DNA of 64,000 nucleotides from Advenella mimigardefordensis DPN7 (GCF_000521505.1 NZ_CP003915.1:434001-498000); one strand, 5' to 3'. Shown: positions 18,755 through 28,276, counted from the stretch's first letter. Made by a program: numbers and translations. The notes: generated by a model from the sequence alone, not told the origin.

Positions 18755-20131
18755 CTAGTTGGCCCGCCAGGACGGATCGTCACTGCCCCAAAGCCCGCCA
18801 ACCTGTGAAAAACGCGCATGGCTGTCTATCGTAAAGGCAGGGAGCGATTGCGTCACGATGCCCGATGGGCTGGCCTGGCTGAACTGCCAGCGTGATACAT
18901 CGGTAAGCGCTATGCCTTTGTCGGTGGCCGTGCCCTGGTCAAGCAGCCAGTTGGCCGTCGCCAGCAAATGTGCCTGTACGCGCCAGGTCCCGCCCTGTTC
19001 ACTGCGCCATTTAAGCGCACGCAAAATACCGGCAGCCAGCAGATAGCCGGTGGCATGGTCCAGCGCCTGTGCAGGCAGGGCGCCCGGCGTGGTGCCGTCC
19101 CGGGACTCCAGCATGCCAATCCCGGTCGCAGCCTGCACGATACTGTCAAACCCGCGCCGATCACCCCACGGGCCGGCAAAGGTCCAGGCCGAAAGTGTAG
19201 CGTGAATCAGCTGAGGATAGCGGTGAGCCAGCGCTTCACTATCCAGTCCGAAAGCAGCCAGCGCCTGCGGCCGATAGCCTGTTACCAGGACATCCGCAGT
19301 GCTCAGAAGTTCATGCAGCCTGTGCAATGCCTCGGGTTCACGCAAGTCAAGCAGGGCAGAGCGTTTGTCTGCGCCGGTATCCACGTGCTGTACCGGCAGC
19401 TCGGGCATGGCCGGATTGTCAATCCGCAGCACATCGCAGCCCAGATAGGCCAGCGTACGCGTGGCGACCGGCCCGGCGATCACCCGGGTCAGATCCAGCA
19501 CGCGCGGCCGTCCCTGCTGCGGGCTGGATGGAACGGGCGTTCGCGCCGCAATATTATCAATGGATAACAGCGGCACCGACGCGGCCTGCTGTGCCTGTGT
19601 CGATTGTTGCCACTGCCCGGTGCTGCGAACCATGACGGCGATGCCCTGGGCTGCCGTGACTTTTTCTTCTACATCAATGGCGCGCCACTGCTTGAGGGTA
19701 TCGGCCAGTTGTTCGCGCGAGCACCCATCGGGCAGGCCAAGCGCATCCAGCAGGCGCTGGCGGTGATGGGGATAGTTACCATGCAACCGGACCCAGCCAT
19801 CCTGGGTTTGAAAATAGCCCGAATGGGACTTGAAGACGGCAGCATGCTCACCGTCAATCGTCTGCAACTGATCATTGCGAAAGGCCACCGACACCTGAGC
19901 CGGGTCTACCTTTACCGTTTGCGCCTGGCGCAGATCGGCGGCGGCCAGCGCAGCCGCAGCGACGGCACCGCTAGCCAGCTCGCTGACCTGCAGACTGGAC
20001 GGCAAAAAATTACCCGCGCCCAGTTGCAGATGCTGTTGCACATACTGCGGTGATAATTGCAAAACGGGCAGTACTGCCGAAAGAAGGCGGTTGGGTTGTG
20101 GGGTGTCGGATGGGTGCAAGGTATCGGTCAT
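18755..20131 (-). CDS. CoA transferase, CaiB/BaiF family III
   Basis: A 458-residue family III CoA transferase with an extra N-terminal half-domain, longer than the roughly 400-residue norm. The second half has VLDLTRVIAGPVATRTLAYLGCDVLRID and the catalytic Asp in PAQALDHATGYLLAAG. Such enzymes move CoA between carboxylic acids; donor and acceptor are unknown. The start overlaps the nitroreductase stop as ATGA, so the two are translationally coupled. The N-terminal part resembles a degenerate second CaiB half and may be structural. The pairing with a nitroreductase suggests a catabolic role, but nothing in the sequence names the substrate. Confidence 0.82.
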   Translation of the reverse strand: MTDTLHPSDTPQPNRLLSAVLPVLQLSPQYVQQHLQLGAGNFLPSSLQVSELASGAVAAAALAAADLRQAQTVKVDPAQVSVAFRNDQLQTIDGEHAAVFKSHSGYFQTQDGWVRLHGNYPHHRQRLLDALGLPDGCSREQLADTLKQWRAIDVEEKVTAAQGIAVMVRSTGQWQQSTQAQQAASVPLLSIDNIAARTPVPSSPQQGRPRVLDLTRVIAGPVATRTLAYLGCDVLRIDNPAMPELPVQHVDTGADKRSALLDLREPEALHRLHELLSTADVLVTGYRPQALAAFGLDSEALAHRYPQLIHATLSAWTFAGPWGDRRGFDSIVQAATGIGMLESRDGTTPGALPAQALDHATGYLLAAGILRALKWRSEQGGTWRVQAHLLATANWLLDQGTATDKGIALTDVSRWQFSQASPSGIVTQSLPAFTIDSHARFSQVGGLWGSDDPSWRAN

Positions 20132-20841
20132 GGTGCTTTTTCCTGAACGTCAGCGTGAAAGACCGTGAATTCGTCAACTTCGAGCCGGCTGGTGGAAAAC
20201 TGGTTGGCCGGATGCCGGGTGTCTTCGTAGCCCAGGGAGATACCACAAGCGATGATCTGGTCATCGGCAATCTGCAAATGGCGGCGAACGATGTCGGGAT
20301 AGCTGCTCAGGGCTGCCTGGGGACAGGTATGCAGGCCCAGGGAGCGGGCTGCGACCATGATGTTCTGAATAAACATGCCGGTGTCCATCCAGCTACCGGT
20401 TTCCATATCGTTGTCCAGCGTGATGAACAGGACCACCGGCGCATCGAAAAACGCAAAATTGCGCCCGTGCTGGCGTTTCATGCCGGCCTTATCTTCGCGG
20501 GTGATGCCAAGTGTGTTGTAGAGCGACCAGCCGGTTTCGCGCCGTCTTGCCAGATAAGGTTCGCGCCATTTAACCGGGTAATACTGGTATTCGCGCTGCT
20601 CCGGCTCGCCGTTCTCATGCGCCTGCAGCAGCGCCTGCGACAGTGCGTCGCGAGCGGTGCCGGACACCACATGGACTTTCCAGGGCTGGATGTTACTGCC
20701 GCTGGGCGCACGGGCCGAGACATGCAGGATCGTGCGGATGTCTTCGGCGGACACCGGATCGGGTAAAAAACCGCGTACGCTCTTGCGCGTCAGGATCGCC
20801 TGCAGGGTATCGTTGTCGAAGTAAGGGTCTCGGCTATTCAT
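20128..20841 (-). CDS. Nitroreductase family flavoprotein
   Basis: A protein of about 237 residues using FMN and NAD(P)H. The FMN-phosphate motif RKSVRGFLPDPV is near residues 18-29, and APSGSNIQPWKVHVVSG near residue 47 contacts the flavin. A C-terminal AARSLGLHTCPQAALSSYPDIVRRHL completes the fold. The substrate may be nitro compounds, quinones or a dehydrogenation target. ATGs at 20841 and 20847 are both possible; neither ribosome site is strong. It is first in a two-gene unit with the CoA transferase. Confidence 0.87.
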   Translation of the reverse strand: MNSRDPYFDNDTLQAILTRKSVRGFLPDPVSAEDIRTILHVSARAPSGSNIQPWKVHVVSGTARDALSQALLQAHENGEPEQREYQYYPVKWREPYLARRRETGWSLYNTLGITREDKAGMKRQHGRNFAFFDAPVVLFITLDNDMETGSWMDTGMFIQNIMVAARSLGLHTCPQAALSSYPDIVRRHLQIADDQIIACGISLGYEDTRHPANQFSTSRLEVDEFTVFHADVQEKAP

Positions 20842-20847
20842 GGGCAT

Positions 20848-21186
20848 TCGTCTGGTTGTAGGACATGGATGTCAGTTGAAATAGGCAGCCATCAACACAA
20901 GCGACGGCAACTTCACTTTACCATTTTTTCCCTGTCCGCAATCTGTCCGGCCCTGGTTCACGCATGCAGCAAAGGTGATGGCCTGTTCGACCCGTTGCGG
21001 GCGCTGCATTTGAACATGACCACAAATTCTAATGCGAATCGTGTCTTATCTTATCGCGAAAAAAACGTTCCCTAATCCGGGCGCGCTCCGTAGACTGTGT
21101 TCCACGGTGATCGTCGCAGCACAGCAGTTATCACGTTTGAAATATCACCGGATCGCAGTACTCAATCACCACAAGGAAATCGTCCC
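20848..21186. other. Divergent intergenic region upstream of the sulfonate-type locus
   Basis: About 340 bases hold no supportable gene. It must carry the promoters for the nitroreductase unit (leftward) and the first TauD gene (rightward). An AT-rich patch with TCTTATCTTATCGCG and an A-run around 21040-21070 is the most promoter-like part. I could not identify a clear CysB or Cbl site. Confidence 0.4.
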
Positions 21187-22149
21187 ATGAGCACGACAGC
21201 ATTGAAGGTCCGGGAGCTACCCGTTACTCAACAAATCCAGGTTCTGCCTCAGTCCGGGTATACCGGCGCGCTGATCACCGGCGTTAACCTCACCAAACCG
21301 CTTTCCCGCGAACAGATTGCCGCCATACGCGGTGCGCTGAACAAATGGGGTGTGGTGTATTTCCGTGACCAGTATTTGAATCACGCTCAGCATATCGCCT
21401 TCGGCCGGCAATTTGGCGACGTCACACCAGGGCATCCTTATGAGGGTGATCTGGCCCCTAGCGGTTTTCCGGAAATTCACACGGTCTCACCCGATGCCTA
21501 CAAAAAACGCTATGGCGAACACTATCGGCGGCAGGAAGGCAGCAACGGCCCTGGCTGGCACGCAGATGTGACGCCGCTGATCAATCCACCGGCGTATTCG
21601 ATTCTGCGCGCGGAAGTGGTGCCCGAATTCAGTGGCGACACCCACTTCACCAATGTGGCCGCGGCCTATCGCGGTCTGTCCAGGCCGGTGCGTGATCTGA
21701 TCGATACGCTACGCGCCGAACATCGATTTGGTGCCAGCCAGAACGCCGAACGCAGCAACGAAAAAATCGGCGAATGGGTGCGCAATAAACCGCTGGCATC
21801 GGTGCACCCGGTCGTGCGAATACACCCGGACACCGGCGAAAAAGTCATTTACGTCAACCCTTCCTTCACACGGCAGATTGTGGGCGTATCGCCACGGGAA
21901 AGCCGCCATATTCTGGATCTGCTGTTTGAACACATTGCCAATCCGGTCTATACCGACAGATTCCGCTGGGAGCCGGGATCGATTGCGTTCTGGGACAACC
22001 GGGCGGTGCTGCATCTGGCACCGCGTGATTTCGAGCATCTGGATGTGGCTCGCGTATTGCACCGCATCACCCTGGTGGGCGATGTACCGGTAGGCCCCAC
22101 GGGTGAGCGATCCACTTCGATTGACGGCGAGCCGTTCCTGGCGGCATGA
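21187..22149 (+). CDS. TauD/TfdA family Fe(II)/2-oxoglutarate dioxygenase (copy 1)
   Basis: A 320-residue dioxygenase of the taurine/alkylsulfonate group. The iron ligands are in GWHADVTP (His and Asp) and a distal His in NRAVLHLAPRD. The 2-oxoglutarate-binding Arg is in VLHRITLVGD. It would hydroxylate a sulfonate, sulfate ester or similar compound so that it breaks to sulfite plus an aldehyde. The next three genes encode an SsuCBA-like importer, and a second paralogue follows, which supports a sulfur-scavenging role. The ATG at 21187 follows AAGGAAAT; upstream in-frame codons are non-homologous. Confidence 0.88.
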   Translation: MSTTALKVRELPVTQQIQVLPQSGYTGALITGVNLTKPLSREQIAAIRGALNKWGVVYFRDQYLNHAQHIAFGRQFGDVTPGHPYEGDLAPSGFPEIHTVSPDAYKKRYGEHYRRQEGSNGPGWHADVTPLINPPAYSILRAEVVPEFSGDTHFTNVAAAYRGLSRPVRDLIDTLRAEHRFGASQNAERSNEKIGEWVRNKPLASVHPVVRIHPDTGEKVIYVNPSFTRQIVGVSPRESRHILDLLFEHIANPVYTDRFRWEPGSIAFWDNRAVLHLAPRDFEHLDVARVLHRITLVGDVPVGPTGERSTSIDGEPFLAA

Positions 22150-22216
22150 AGCAGGGTGTCGGCGGTGACATATTGCGCCGACACGATGATTTAATCTCAA
22201 AGAGAGCGTAAATACC

Positions 22217-23137
22217 ATGGTTTCCCCTTCTTCCGGCATTGTCTCTGCGATGGCTGATTACCCGGTTGAACTGCTGAGCCGGCAACCGCCGGCAAATCTG
22301 CATGTGCCTCGCGTTGCGGAGCCGACAGGGCTGGTTGACCCTACGGTCATTGCGCAGACGCATCAACCACCTGGTCGCATACCTCGCTCGGTTCAACGTT
22401 TACTCGGGCCGGTGTTGTTACTGGCGCTATGGCAGTTGCTCAGTTCTGCACAGGTCTTCGATGCGCGCACGACACCGGCGCCCTATACCGTGATCAGTAC
22501 GGCCTATGCCTTGCTCGCTTCAGGTGAATTGCAAACGCATTTATGGTCTTCGCTGCAGCGCGTGCTTGCTGGGCTGGGGCTGGGCCTTGCCATTGGTCTG
22601 ACGGGTGCTGTGATAAGTGGCCTGTCGCGTGCCGGCGAAAACATCGTCGATGCGAATATGGAAATCCTGCGCGCGGTGCCCAATTTTGCGCTGTTACCGG
22701 TATTGATTGCGTGGTTTGGGATTGGTGAGGACTCAAAAATCATCCTTATTTCGCTGGGCGTACTGGTGGCCATCTATATCAATACGTACAGTGCCATTCG
22801 CAATGTCGATGCTGCGCTGATAGAAGCGGCTACGACATTTGGCGTGCGACGGCGCGAGATGATCACGACTGTCATTCTGCCGGGAGCCTTGCCGGGGTTT
22901 CTGGTGGGGCTGCGGATTGCTCTGACCAGTGCCTGGCTTGCTTTAATCTTTGCCGAAACCATTAACGCGCCGTTAGGGCTGGGCCGGATGATGTCCGATG
23001 CGCGCGAGTATTTCAGGGTCGATATTATCTTTGTGTTATTGGCGGTCTACGCCATTCTGGGGCTGCTCTCGCTCAGTCTGGTGCGGTATCTGGAATCACG
23101 CTTGCTGCAATGGCGGAGGGTGTTTGATGGCCGGTAA
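22217..23137 (+). CDS. ABC transporter permease (SsuC/TauC type)
   Basis: A 306-residue inner-membrane permease. A hydrophilic N-terminal extension of about 55 residues precedes six transmembrane segments. The docking loop IEAATTFGVRRREMITTVILPGALPG lies near residue 202, and FAETINAPLGLGRMM is typical of nitrate/sulfonate/taurine permeases. It lies between a TauD gene and its ATPase, and overlaps the latter by 11 bases. Confidence 0.9.
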   Translation: MVSPSSGIVSAMADYPVELLSRQPPANLHVPRVAEPTGLVDPTVIAQTHQPPGRIPRSVQRLLGPVLLLALWQLLSSAQVFDARTTPAPYTVISTAYALLASGELQTHLWSSLQRVLAGLGLGLAIGLTGAVISGLSRAGENIVDANMEILRAVPNFALLPVLIAWFGIGEDSKIILISLGVLVAIYINTYSAIRNVDAALIEAATTFGVRRREMITTVILPGALPGFLVGLRIALTSAWLALIFAETINAPLGLGRMMSDAREYFRVDIIFVLLAVYAILGLLSLSLVRYLESRLLQWRRVFDGR

Positions 23138-23837
23138 TCCTGCTGCTGTCCAGGTTAAATCCCTGGACAAGCTATTCGGTTCCCGTAAGGTGCTTGACGG
23201 TTTGTCACTCACTGTCGGGCAGGGCGAGTTTGTGGCGCTGCTGGGGCGCAGCGGCTCAGGTAAAAGCACTTTTTTGCGCGTACTGGGGGCGCTGGATGCG
23301 GATGTCAGCGGCCAGGTGCACGTGCCGGCCAGACGCGCGATTGTGTTCCAGGATCCCAGACTGCTGCCGTGGCAGCGCGTCTTGCGCAACGTGACTGTTG
23401 GTTTACCGCAGGACCGATCTACACGTCAACGTGCGGCCGAGGCGCTGGATGAGGTGGGGCTGGCACGTCACGCGCAAGCCTGGCCACGAACACTGTCCGG
23501 TGGCGAGGCGCAGCGCGCTGCACTGGCCCGGGCACTGGTGCGCGAACCGCAACTGCTCTTGCTGGATGAACCTTTCGGTGCGCTTGATGCATTGACGCGT
23601 TTGCGCATGCATGTGCTGTTGCGCAATTTATATGAACGGCATCGGCCGGCCGTGTTGCTGGTCACGCATGATGTAGACGAAGCAATGTTGCTGGCCGATC
23701 GCGTGCTGGTGCTGACTGACGGCAGTATTTCATTTGACGAGCACGTAGGCATTGACGATCCGGTGCGACGCAACAGCCCGCGCTTTGATCAGTTGCGAGA
23801 TGCCTTGCTGCAGGAACTGGGCGTGGCACAAGCCTGA
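23127..23837 (+). CDS. ABC transporter ATP-binding protein (SsuB/TauB type)
   Basis: A 236-residue ATPase with Walker A GRSGSGKST near residue 43, the Q-loop VFQDPRLLPW typical of SsuB/TauB, signature LSGGEAQRAALARALV, Walker B LLLLDEPFGALDALT and switch VTHDVDEA. It powers uptake by the preceding permease. The ATG at 23127 overlaps the permease end, implying coupled translation. Confidence 0.92.
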   Translation: MAGNPAAVQVKSLDKLFGSRKVLDGLSLTVGQGEFVALLGRSGSGKSTFLRVLGALDADVSGQVHVPARRAIVFQDPRLLPWQRVLRNVTVGLPQDRSTRQRAAEALDEVGLARHAQAWPRTLSGGEAQRAALARALVREPQLLLLDEPFGALDALTRLRMHVLLRNLYERHRPAVLLVTHDVDEAMLLADRVLVLTDGSISFDEHVGIDDPVRRNSPRFDQLRDALLQELGVAQA

Positions 23838-23879
23838 ACAGGCTGATTTTTTGAATTCCGTTGATACGGAGAGGTCACT

Positions 23880-25112
23880 ATGCAATTGTCAATTTTCGGC
23901 CAGATAAGCCGTTTTCGTTCCACAACTATCGCCCGGACACGAAGCCTTGCGGTTACGGGAGCTCTGGTGTGCGTGTGCCTGCCGGCGTTCGCCGCGACGC
24001 CAAATGACGATCAGGCAGACTTTGCCCGGAAACTGCAGGATGCTGTTCCCGCCGGGGTGCGTTTGGTTGTTGCCGAACAGAACGATCAGTTTTCCGTTCC
24101 CTGGAAGATATCCGGGCTGGGTGAGCATGCACCATACAACATTAACTTTGCCAATTTCAACGGCGGGCCGGCGGTTTTGGAGGCGCTGGTGGCTGGAGCG
24201 GTGGATGTGGGTTTCATTGGTGAAGCGCCGTTGCCGATTGCGCTGGCGGCGGGCGTGAAGGATCTTAAGGTGATTGCTGCCATTGCCAATCCGGGCAGTC
24301 CCGGCAATATTTTTCTGGTGGCGCAACCTGGCAGCAATATCAAAAATGCCACCGATCTGGCCGGTAAAAGCATTGCCTATCCGCCAGGTACGGGCCGGCA
24401 CATGATTCTTAGCGGTATCCTGCATTCCGCCGGGCTGGATATACGTAAGGACATCCGCAGTGTTGCACTGGCTGGATCGGAAGTGGCGCCTACGTTTGCG
24501 TCCCGCTCGGTCGATGCTGCTATCGTCCTGGGACAGCAATTGTTCAGATTGGGCAGTCCGCCGATTATTGAAGATGGCACCGGACACAACTGGGGTCTGA
24601 ATGTACTGGTAACGCGTCAATCCGTACTGGATGATCCGGCCAAAGTGCAGGCGCTGGCCGATCTGACGCGGCGTGCGGTGCAGGTGCTTAACTGGCAGCA
24701 ACGCAATGCCGAGCAATGGATCAACGCAAGCTACGTAAAGCAGCAAGGGCTGACGTATGAACAGGGTAAATATCTGTATGACAAATCGGGCCTGGGCACT
24801 TACTACCCGATAGAAAACAGACTCAGCCAGGTTTATCAGCAAATTGCTGACGGCCTGTACGAAACCGGTGCATTGCAGAAAAAGGTAACGATTGCTCCGT
24901 TTCTGGATGCGCGATTCAACGATATTGTCGCAAGCCAGAATCGTTTGGACGGCATTGTACCTAAGCAGCTTGAGAACAACCAGCACGCGGTGATTTCAGC
25001 GCAAAGCGCGCCGACACCGGCGAGCGCATCGGCAGCGGCTGCAGCGATCACGGGTGTCAAATCCGATACAACGCCCGTCGCGCTCGCTCAGCCGACCCGG
25101 GTGGCGCCATGA
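23880..25112 (+). CDS. Aliphatic sulfonate-type ABC binding protein (SsuA-like)
   Basis: A 410-residue periplasmic binding protein of the nitrate/sulfonate/taurine family. A long signal region ends in LPAFA near residue 38. Conserved features are INFANFNGGPAVLEALVAGAVDVGFIGEAPLPIALAAG and AGKSIAYPPGTGRHMIL. It is longer than typical SsuA (about 320 residues). The last 45 residues or so are a low-complexity Ala/Pro/Ser tail that looks unfolded. The gene is preceded by GGAGAGG and follows the ATPase by 42 bases. Confidence 0.87.
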   Translation: MQLSIFGQISRFRSTTIARTRSLAVTGALVCVCLPAFAATPNDDQADFARKLQDAVPAGVRLVVAEQNDQFSVPWKISGLGEHAPYNINFANFNGGPAVLEALVAGAVDVGFIGEAPLPIALAAGVKDLKVIAAIANPGSPGNIFLVAQPGSNIKNATDLAGKSIAYPPGTGRHMILSGILHSAGLDIRKDIRSVALAGSEVAPTFASRSVDAAIVLGQQLFRLGSPPIIEDGTGHNWGLNVLVTRQSVLDDPAKVQALADLTRRAVQVLNWQQRNAEQWINASYVKQQGLTYEQGKYLYDKSGLGTYYPIENRLSQVYQQIADGLYETGALQKKVTIAPFLDARFNDIVASQNRLDGIVPKQLENNQHAVISAQSAPTPASASAAAAAITGVKSDTTPVALAQPTRVAP

Positions 25113-25172
25113 ATATGCAGCACGTTCGATGAACTGCGGTTGCAGCAGTTCAATCATTTAAAAGGATTTGTT

Positions 25173-26141
25173 ATGTCATATGTAATTGAAGCAACAGAGA
25201 CACAAGTCGCCGCTAAGCCCTCAGCGAGGCCGCAGTTTTCCATTACGCCGCTCACCGCGCATATCGGCGCGCAAATAGATGGCCTGGACCTGCGCTTTAC
25301 CCTGACGCAATCGCAGACTGCCGCCATCCGTGCCGCACTGCTCAAGTGGAAAGTGATTTTCTTTCGTAACCAGTACCTGAGCCATGAACAGCACGTTGCA
25401 TTCAGTCGGCAATTTGGTCAGCTTACGGTTGGTCATCCGGTTTTCGGCTATGTAGAAGGGCATCCTGAGATCTATTCGGTGGGCCGCAATCGCAAGGCGA
25501 ATCGCTTCGACGGCCAGCGCCTGGTGCGTCCATGGACCGGCTGGCATACGGATGTGACGGCAGCCGTGAATCCGCCATTTGCCTCCATTCTGCGAGGCGT
25601 TACCATTCCGCCTTATTCGGGCGATACCCAATGGACTAATCTGGTCGCCGCCTATCGTGGCTTGTCGCCAACGTTGCGGGCGTTCGTTGATACGCTCTTC
25701 GGTGAGCACCGGTTTGCGCCGCCGGAAGGCGCACAGGCAAAGACCGCATTTGAACGGGATGTCAGCAAACGGCCTTTGGTCAGCCATCATCCTCTGGTAC
25801 GCGTGCATCCTGAGAGCGGTGAACGGGCGCTTTATGTCAGCCCGTCGTTCCTCAAGCATGTGGTGGGCCTTGCGCCGCGCGAAAGCGAGCAGCTATTGCA
25901 GTTGTTGTTTGAACATGTGATTAGACCGGAATACACGGTACGCTTCAAATGGGAGCCTGGATCAATTGCGTTCTGGGACAACCGGTCCACAGCCCATCTG
26001 CCGCCGGTCGATATTTTTGATACGACCTTTGATCGCCAGCTTTATCGCACCACTCTGGTGGGGGATATTCCGGTAGGGCCTGACGGTACGTCATCGGAGG
26101 CCATTGAAGGAGATCCGGTACTGGCCCATCGCGCAGACTGA
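25173..26141 (+). CDS. TauD/TfdA family Fe(II)/2-oxoglutarate dioxygenase (copy 2)
   Basis: A 322-residue paralogue of the dioxygenase at 21.2 kb. The iron ligands GWHTDVTAAVNPP and STAHLPP and the C-terminal LYRTTLVGDIPVGPDG are conserved. It has the canonical HTD triplet where copy 1 has HAD. The two copies probably accept different sulfonates or sulfate esters imported by the transporter between them. The ATG at 25173 follows AAAAGGA; the reading frame 11 codons upstream has no homology. A strong terminator follows, ending the locus. Confidence 0.88.
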   Translation: MSYVIEATETQVAAKPSARPQFSITPLTAHIGAQIDGLDLRFTLTQSQTAAIRAALLKWKVIFFRNQYLSHEQHVAFSRQFGQLTVGHPVFGYVEGHPEIYSVGRNRKANRFDGQRLVRPWTGWHTDVTAAVNPPFASILRGVTIPPYSGDTQWTNLVAAYRGLSPTLRAFVDTLFGEHRFAPPEGAQAKTAFERDVSKRPLVSHHPLVRVHPESGERALYVSPSFLKHVVGLAPRESEQLLQLLFEHVIRPEYTVRFKWEPGSIAFWDNRSTAHLPPVDIFDTTFDRQLYRTTLVGDIPVGPDGTSSEAIEGDPVLAHRAD

Positions 26142-26207
26142 TATGCACTTGCGTAAAATGCGCTGTCGACGGTCTGCATGATAAGTTTTTCTGCTTTAAC
26201 CTTTTCA

Positions 26208-26253
26208 CCACCGATCCTGCCATTGTCTCCTCCTGGCGGATCGGTGGCTTTTC
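26208..26253 (+). terminator. Rho-independent terminator closing the sulfonate-type locus
   Basis: CCACCGATCC (26208-26217) pairs perfectly with GGATCGGTGG (26238-26247) around a 20-base loop, followed by CTTTTCT. It lies 66 bases past the second dioxygenase. Confidence 0.75.
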
Positions 26254-26315
26254 TATCGGTGGCTTGTTATCAGGTGGCTTGTCATTACGTGGCGCCTGGT
26301 TTGTGCACCTGACGT

Positions 26316-27023
26316 TTACGGCTGCGTGGGCAGATCAAACACCAGCACTTCTGCATCGCTGCCGTTTTCGAGGACCACCGATTTTTCATCTGTGATTTTC
26401 AGTGCATCGCCCGCCTGCAACTGCCGGCCATTGACGGTCACAGTGCCTTTAGCCACGTGAACATAGCCGGCGCGCCCGGCTGCCAATTCGTGAGTCACGG
26501 TCGGATCGGCATTCAGGATGCTGGCATATATCCGTGCATTCTGATGGATCAGTACCGAGCCCTGTTCCCCTTCGGGAGAGGCAATCAGGCGCAGGCGGCC
26601 TTTTTTCTCTGCAGGCGCAAAGTGCTTTTCCTCATAGCCCGGTGCGATACCGGTACGGTCCGGCTCGATCCAGATTTGCAGAAAGTGCACTGGCTGATCG
26701 GGCGAGTGATTGTATTCACTATGCATGACACCGGTCCCGGCACTCATCCGCTGCACATCACCATAGCCAATTGCTGATCCATTGCCCATACTGTCAGAGT
26801 GCGCGAGTTTGCCTTCCAGTACATATGAAATAATTTCCATGTCGCGGTGACCGTGCTTGCCGAATCCGCGTCCGGCCTGTACTCGGTCCTCATTGATGAC
26901 AAGTAGTGGCCCGAACCCGGTATGGGCGGGATCATAATAGCCGCCAAAGGAAAATGAATGGCGTGAACTGAGCCATCCGTGTTCAGCTACGCCGCGTTCT
27001 TCACTTTTTCTGATTTCAAGCAT
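26316..27023 (-). CDS. Pirin family protein (YhhW-like bicupin)
   Basis: A 235-residue cytosolic bicupin. The N-terminal domain carries the metal-binding histidines in GKHGHRDMEIISYVLEGKLAHSDS and GVMHSEYNHSPDQPVHFLQIWI, as in YhhW, which has quercetinase activity in vitro. The C-terminal domain has the QLQAGDALKI turn. The ATG at 27023 follows AGGGAGAG. It is divergent from a LysR-type regulator, the usual arrangement for regulator and target; homologous pairs are common in proteobacteria and often respond to electrophiles or phenolics. Confidence 0.9.
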   Translation of the reverse strand: MLEIRKSEERGVAEHGWLSSRHSFSFGGYYDPAHTGFGPLLVINEDRVQAGRGFGKHGHRDMEIISYVLEGKLAHSDSMGNGSAIGYGDVQRMSAGTGVMHSEYNHSPDQPVHFLQIWIEPDRTGIAPGYEEKHFAPAEKKGRLRLIASPEGEQGSVLIHQNARIYASILNADPTVTHELAAGRAGYVHVAKGTVTVNGRQLQAGDALKITDEKSVVLENGSDAEVLVFDLPTQP

Positions 27024-27215
27024 TTTATTCTCTCCCTGAAAATGGATTAGGATGCGTCAAAGGCTATCGATCGATTGCGTTTGCAATGGATCTGCATTGA
27101 ATGCTGTACGCCTTCTGTTGCATCGCTGATAGTGTTATTGTATGGGGTATATTACGGATTCTGTAGACCGAAATTCGGAACTCTTTTTCCTCTATCTGGA
27201 ACAATCGAAACCCTC

Positions 27216-28166
27216 ATGACACTCAATGCAAACGATCTGATCCTTTTCGCTCAGGTCATGGATTCCGGTAGTTTTTCTGCCGCAGCAGAGCGACTCGGCC
27301 TGCCTAAGTCCACCCTGTCACGCCGCATCAGCGGACTGGAAACGGAGCTGGGGGAACGCCTGATCACGCGCAGCACGCGCAAGCTGGTGATTACCGAGTT
27401 TGGCAGTGAAATTCTGGAACACGCCCGCCGCATGGTGGATGAGACTGAATGCACCATGGCCTTTGCCCTGAACCGTCAGGCAACGCCCCAGGGTACATTG
27501 CGTGTGTCATTTCCGCCCGATTTTTTTGAACATGCGCTTGCTGAGTTTTTGCCTTTGTTTTCGGAGAAGCATCCGAATGTGAGGCTGGAACTCGATCTAT
27601 CTGCAAGGCGGGTGGATTTGCTGACCGAGCGATTCGATGTCGCCATTCGCGTGGCAACCACTTTGCCTGATGACAATAGTCTGGTCGCGCGTCGCCTGGC
27701 GACGCTGGTCACCGCGCTGTATGCCAGTCCGGCTTATATCAGCAAGTATGGCGCGCCACAAGAGCCGGCAGATCTGAAGGAACATCGAGGACTGTTGCTG
27801 ATGAACAGTGTGGGTGAGACCCGGCGCTGGCGGTTGAGTCGGGGCACTGATTACTGGGAGGGGTCACCAGCCACTTGTATGTTCAGCTCAAATTCTCTGG
27901 GGCTGCAGCGGATCATGGCGCTCAATGATTTGGGGATAGGAGGCTTGCCCGAGCCCATGGCCAGACCATTTGTGGAAAACGGTACGCTGATACCCATTTT
28001 GCCGGGCTGGCATTCACCGGAAGCCATCGTGTGGTGCGTTACGCCCGGGCGACGCCTGCTATCGCCAGCCACAAGAGCGTTTATTGATGTCTTCAGCCAG
28101 GTTATGAAGCGTAATGCTGCATATCGGATTGCAGATATCAAAGTGGTGATGGCCGGGCTGCCTTAG
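27216..28166 (+). CDS. LysR-type transcriptional regulator (divergent from pirin)
   Basis: A 316-residue regulator. The N-terminal winged HTH (residues about 1-62) includes FAQVMDSGSFSAAAERLGLPKSTLSRRISGLETELGERLITRSTRKL. The effector domain follows (FPPDFFEHALAEFLPLFSEKHPNVRLELDLS). It most likely controls the divergent pirin gene through the 192-base intergenic region. The ATG at 27216 is the usual LysR start; upstream frame is not homologous. A strong hairpin follows the stop. Confidence 0.9.
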   Translation: MTLNANDLILFAQVMDSGSFSAAAERLGLPKSTLSRRISGLETELGERLITRSTRKLVITEFGSEILEHARRMVDETECTMAFALNRQATPQGTLRVSFPPDFFEHALAEFLPLFSEKHPNVRLELDLSARRVDLLTERFDVAIRVATTLPDDNSLVARRLATLVTALYASPAYISKYGAPQEPADLKEHRGLLLMNSVGETRRWRLSRGTDYWEGSPATCMFSSNSLGLQRIMALNDLGIGGLPEPMARPFVENGTLIPILPGWHSPEAIVWCVTPGRRLLSPATRAFIDVFSQVMKRNAAYRIADIKVVMAGLP

Positions 28167-28236
28167 AATTCGGTTAAAAGACGCATTCGCAGAACACAAC
28201 TGAGGAAAGCAACCGAGGCAGGTAATATTTTCAACC

Positions 28237-28276
28237 AAAGAAAGGCCATATCCGTTGCGGAATATGGCCTTTCTTT
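28237..28276. terminator. Bidirectional terminator between LysR and DUF4148 genes
   Basis: A long stem (AAAGAAAGGCCATAT-CCG against CGG-A-ATATGGCCTTTCTTT) with one bulged base and a 3-base loop is flanked by A- and T-runs on either side. It can therefore terminate both convergent genes. Confidence 0.85.

Noticed and set aside
23889..24986. Long minus-strand open frame (365 codons) opposite the sulfonate binding protein
   Set aside because: The plus-strand product has a signal peptide and full binding-protein motifs; the antisense frame has none.
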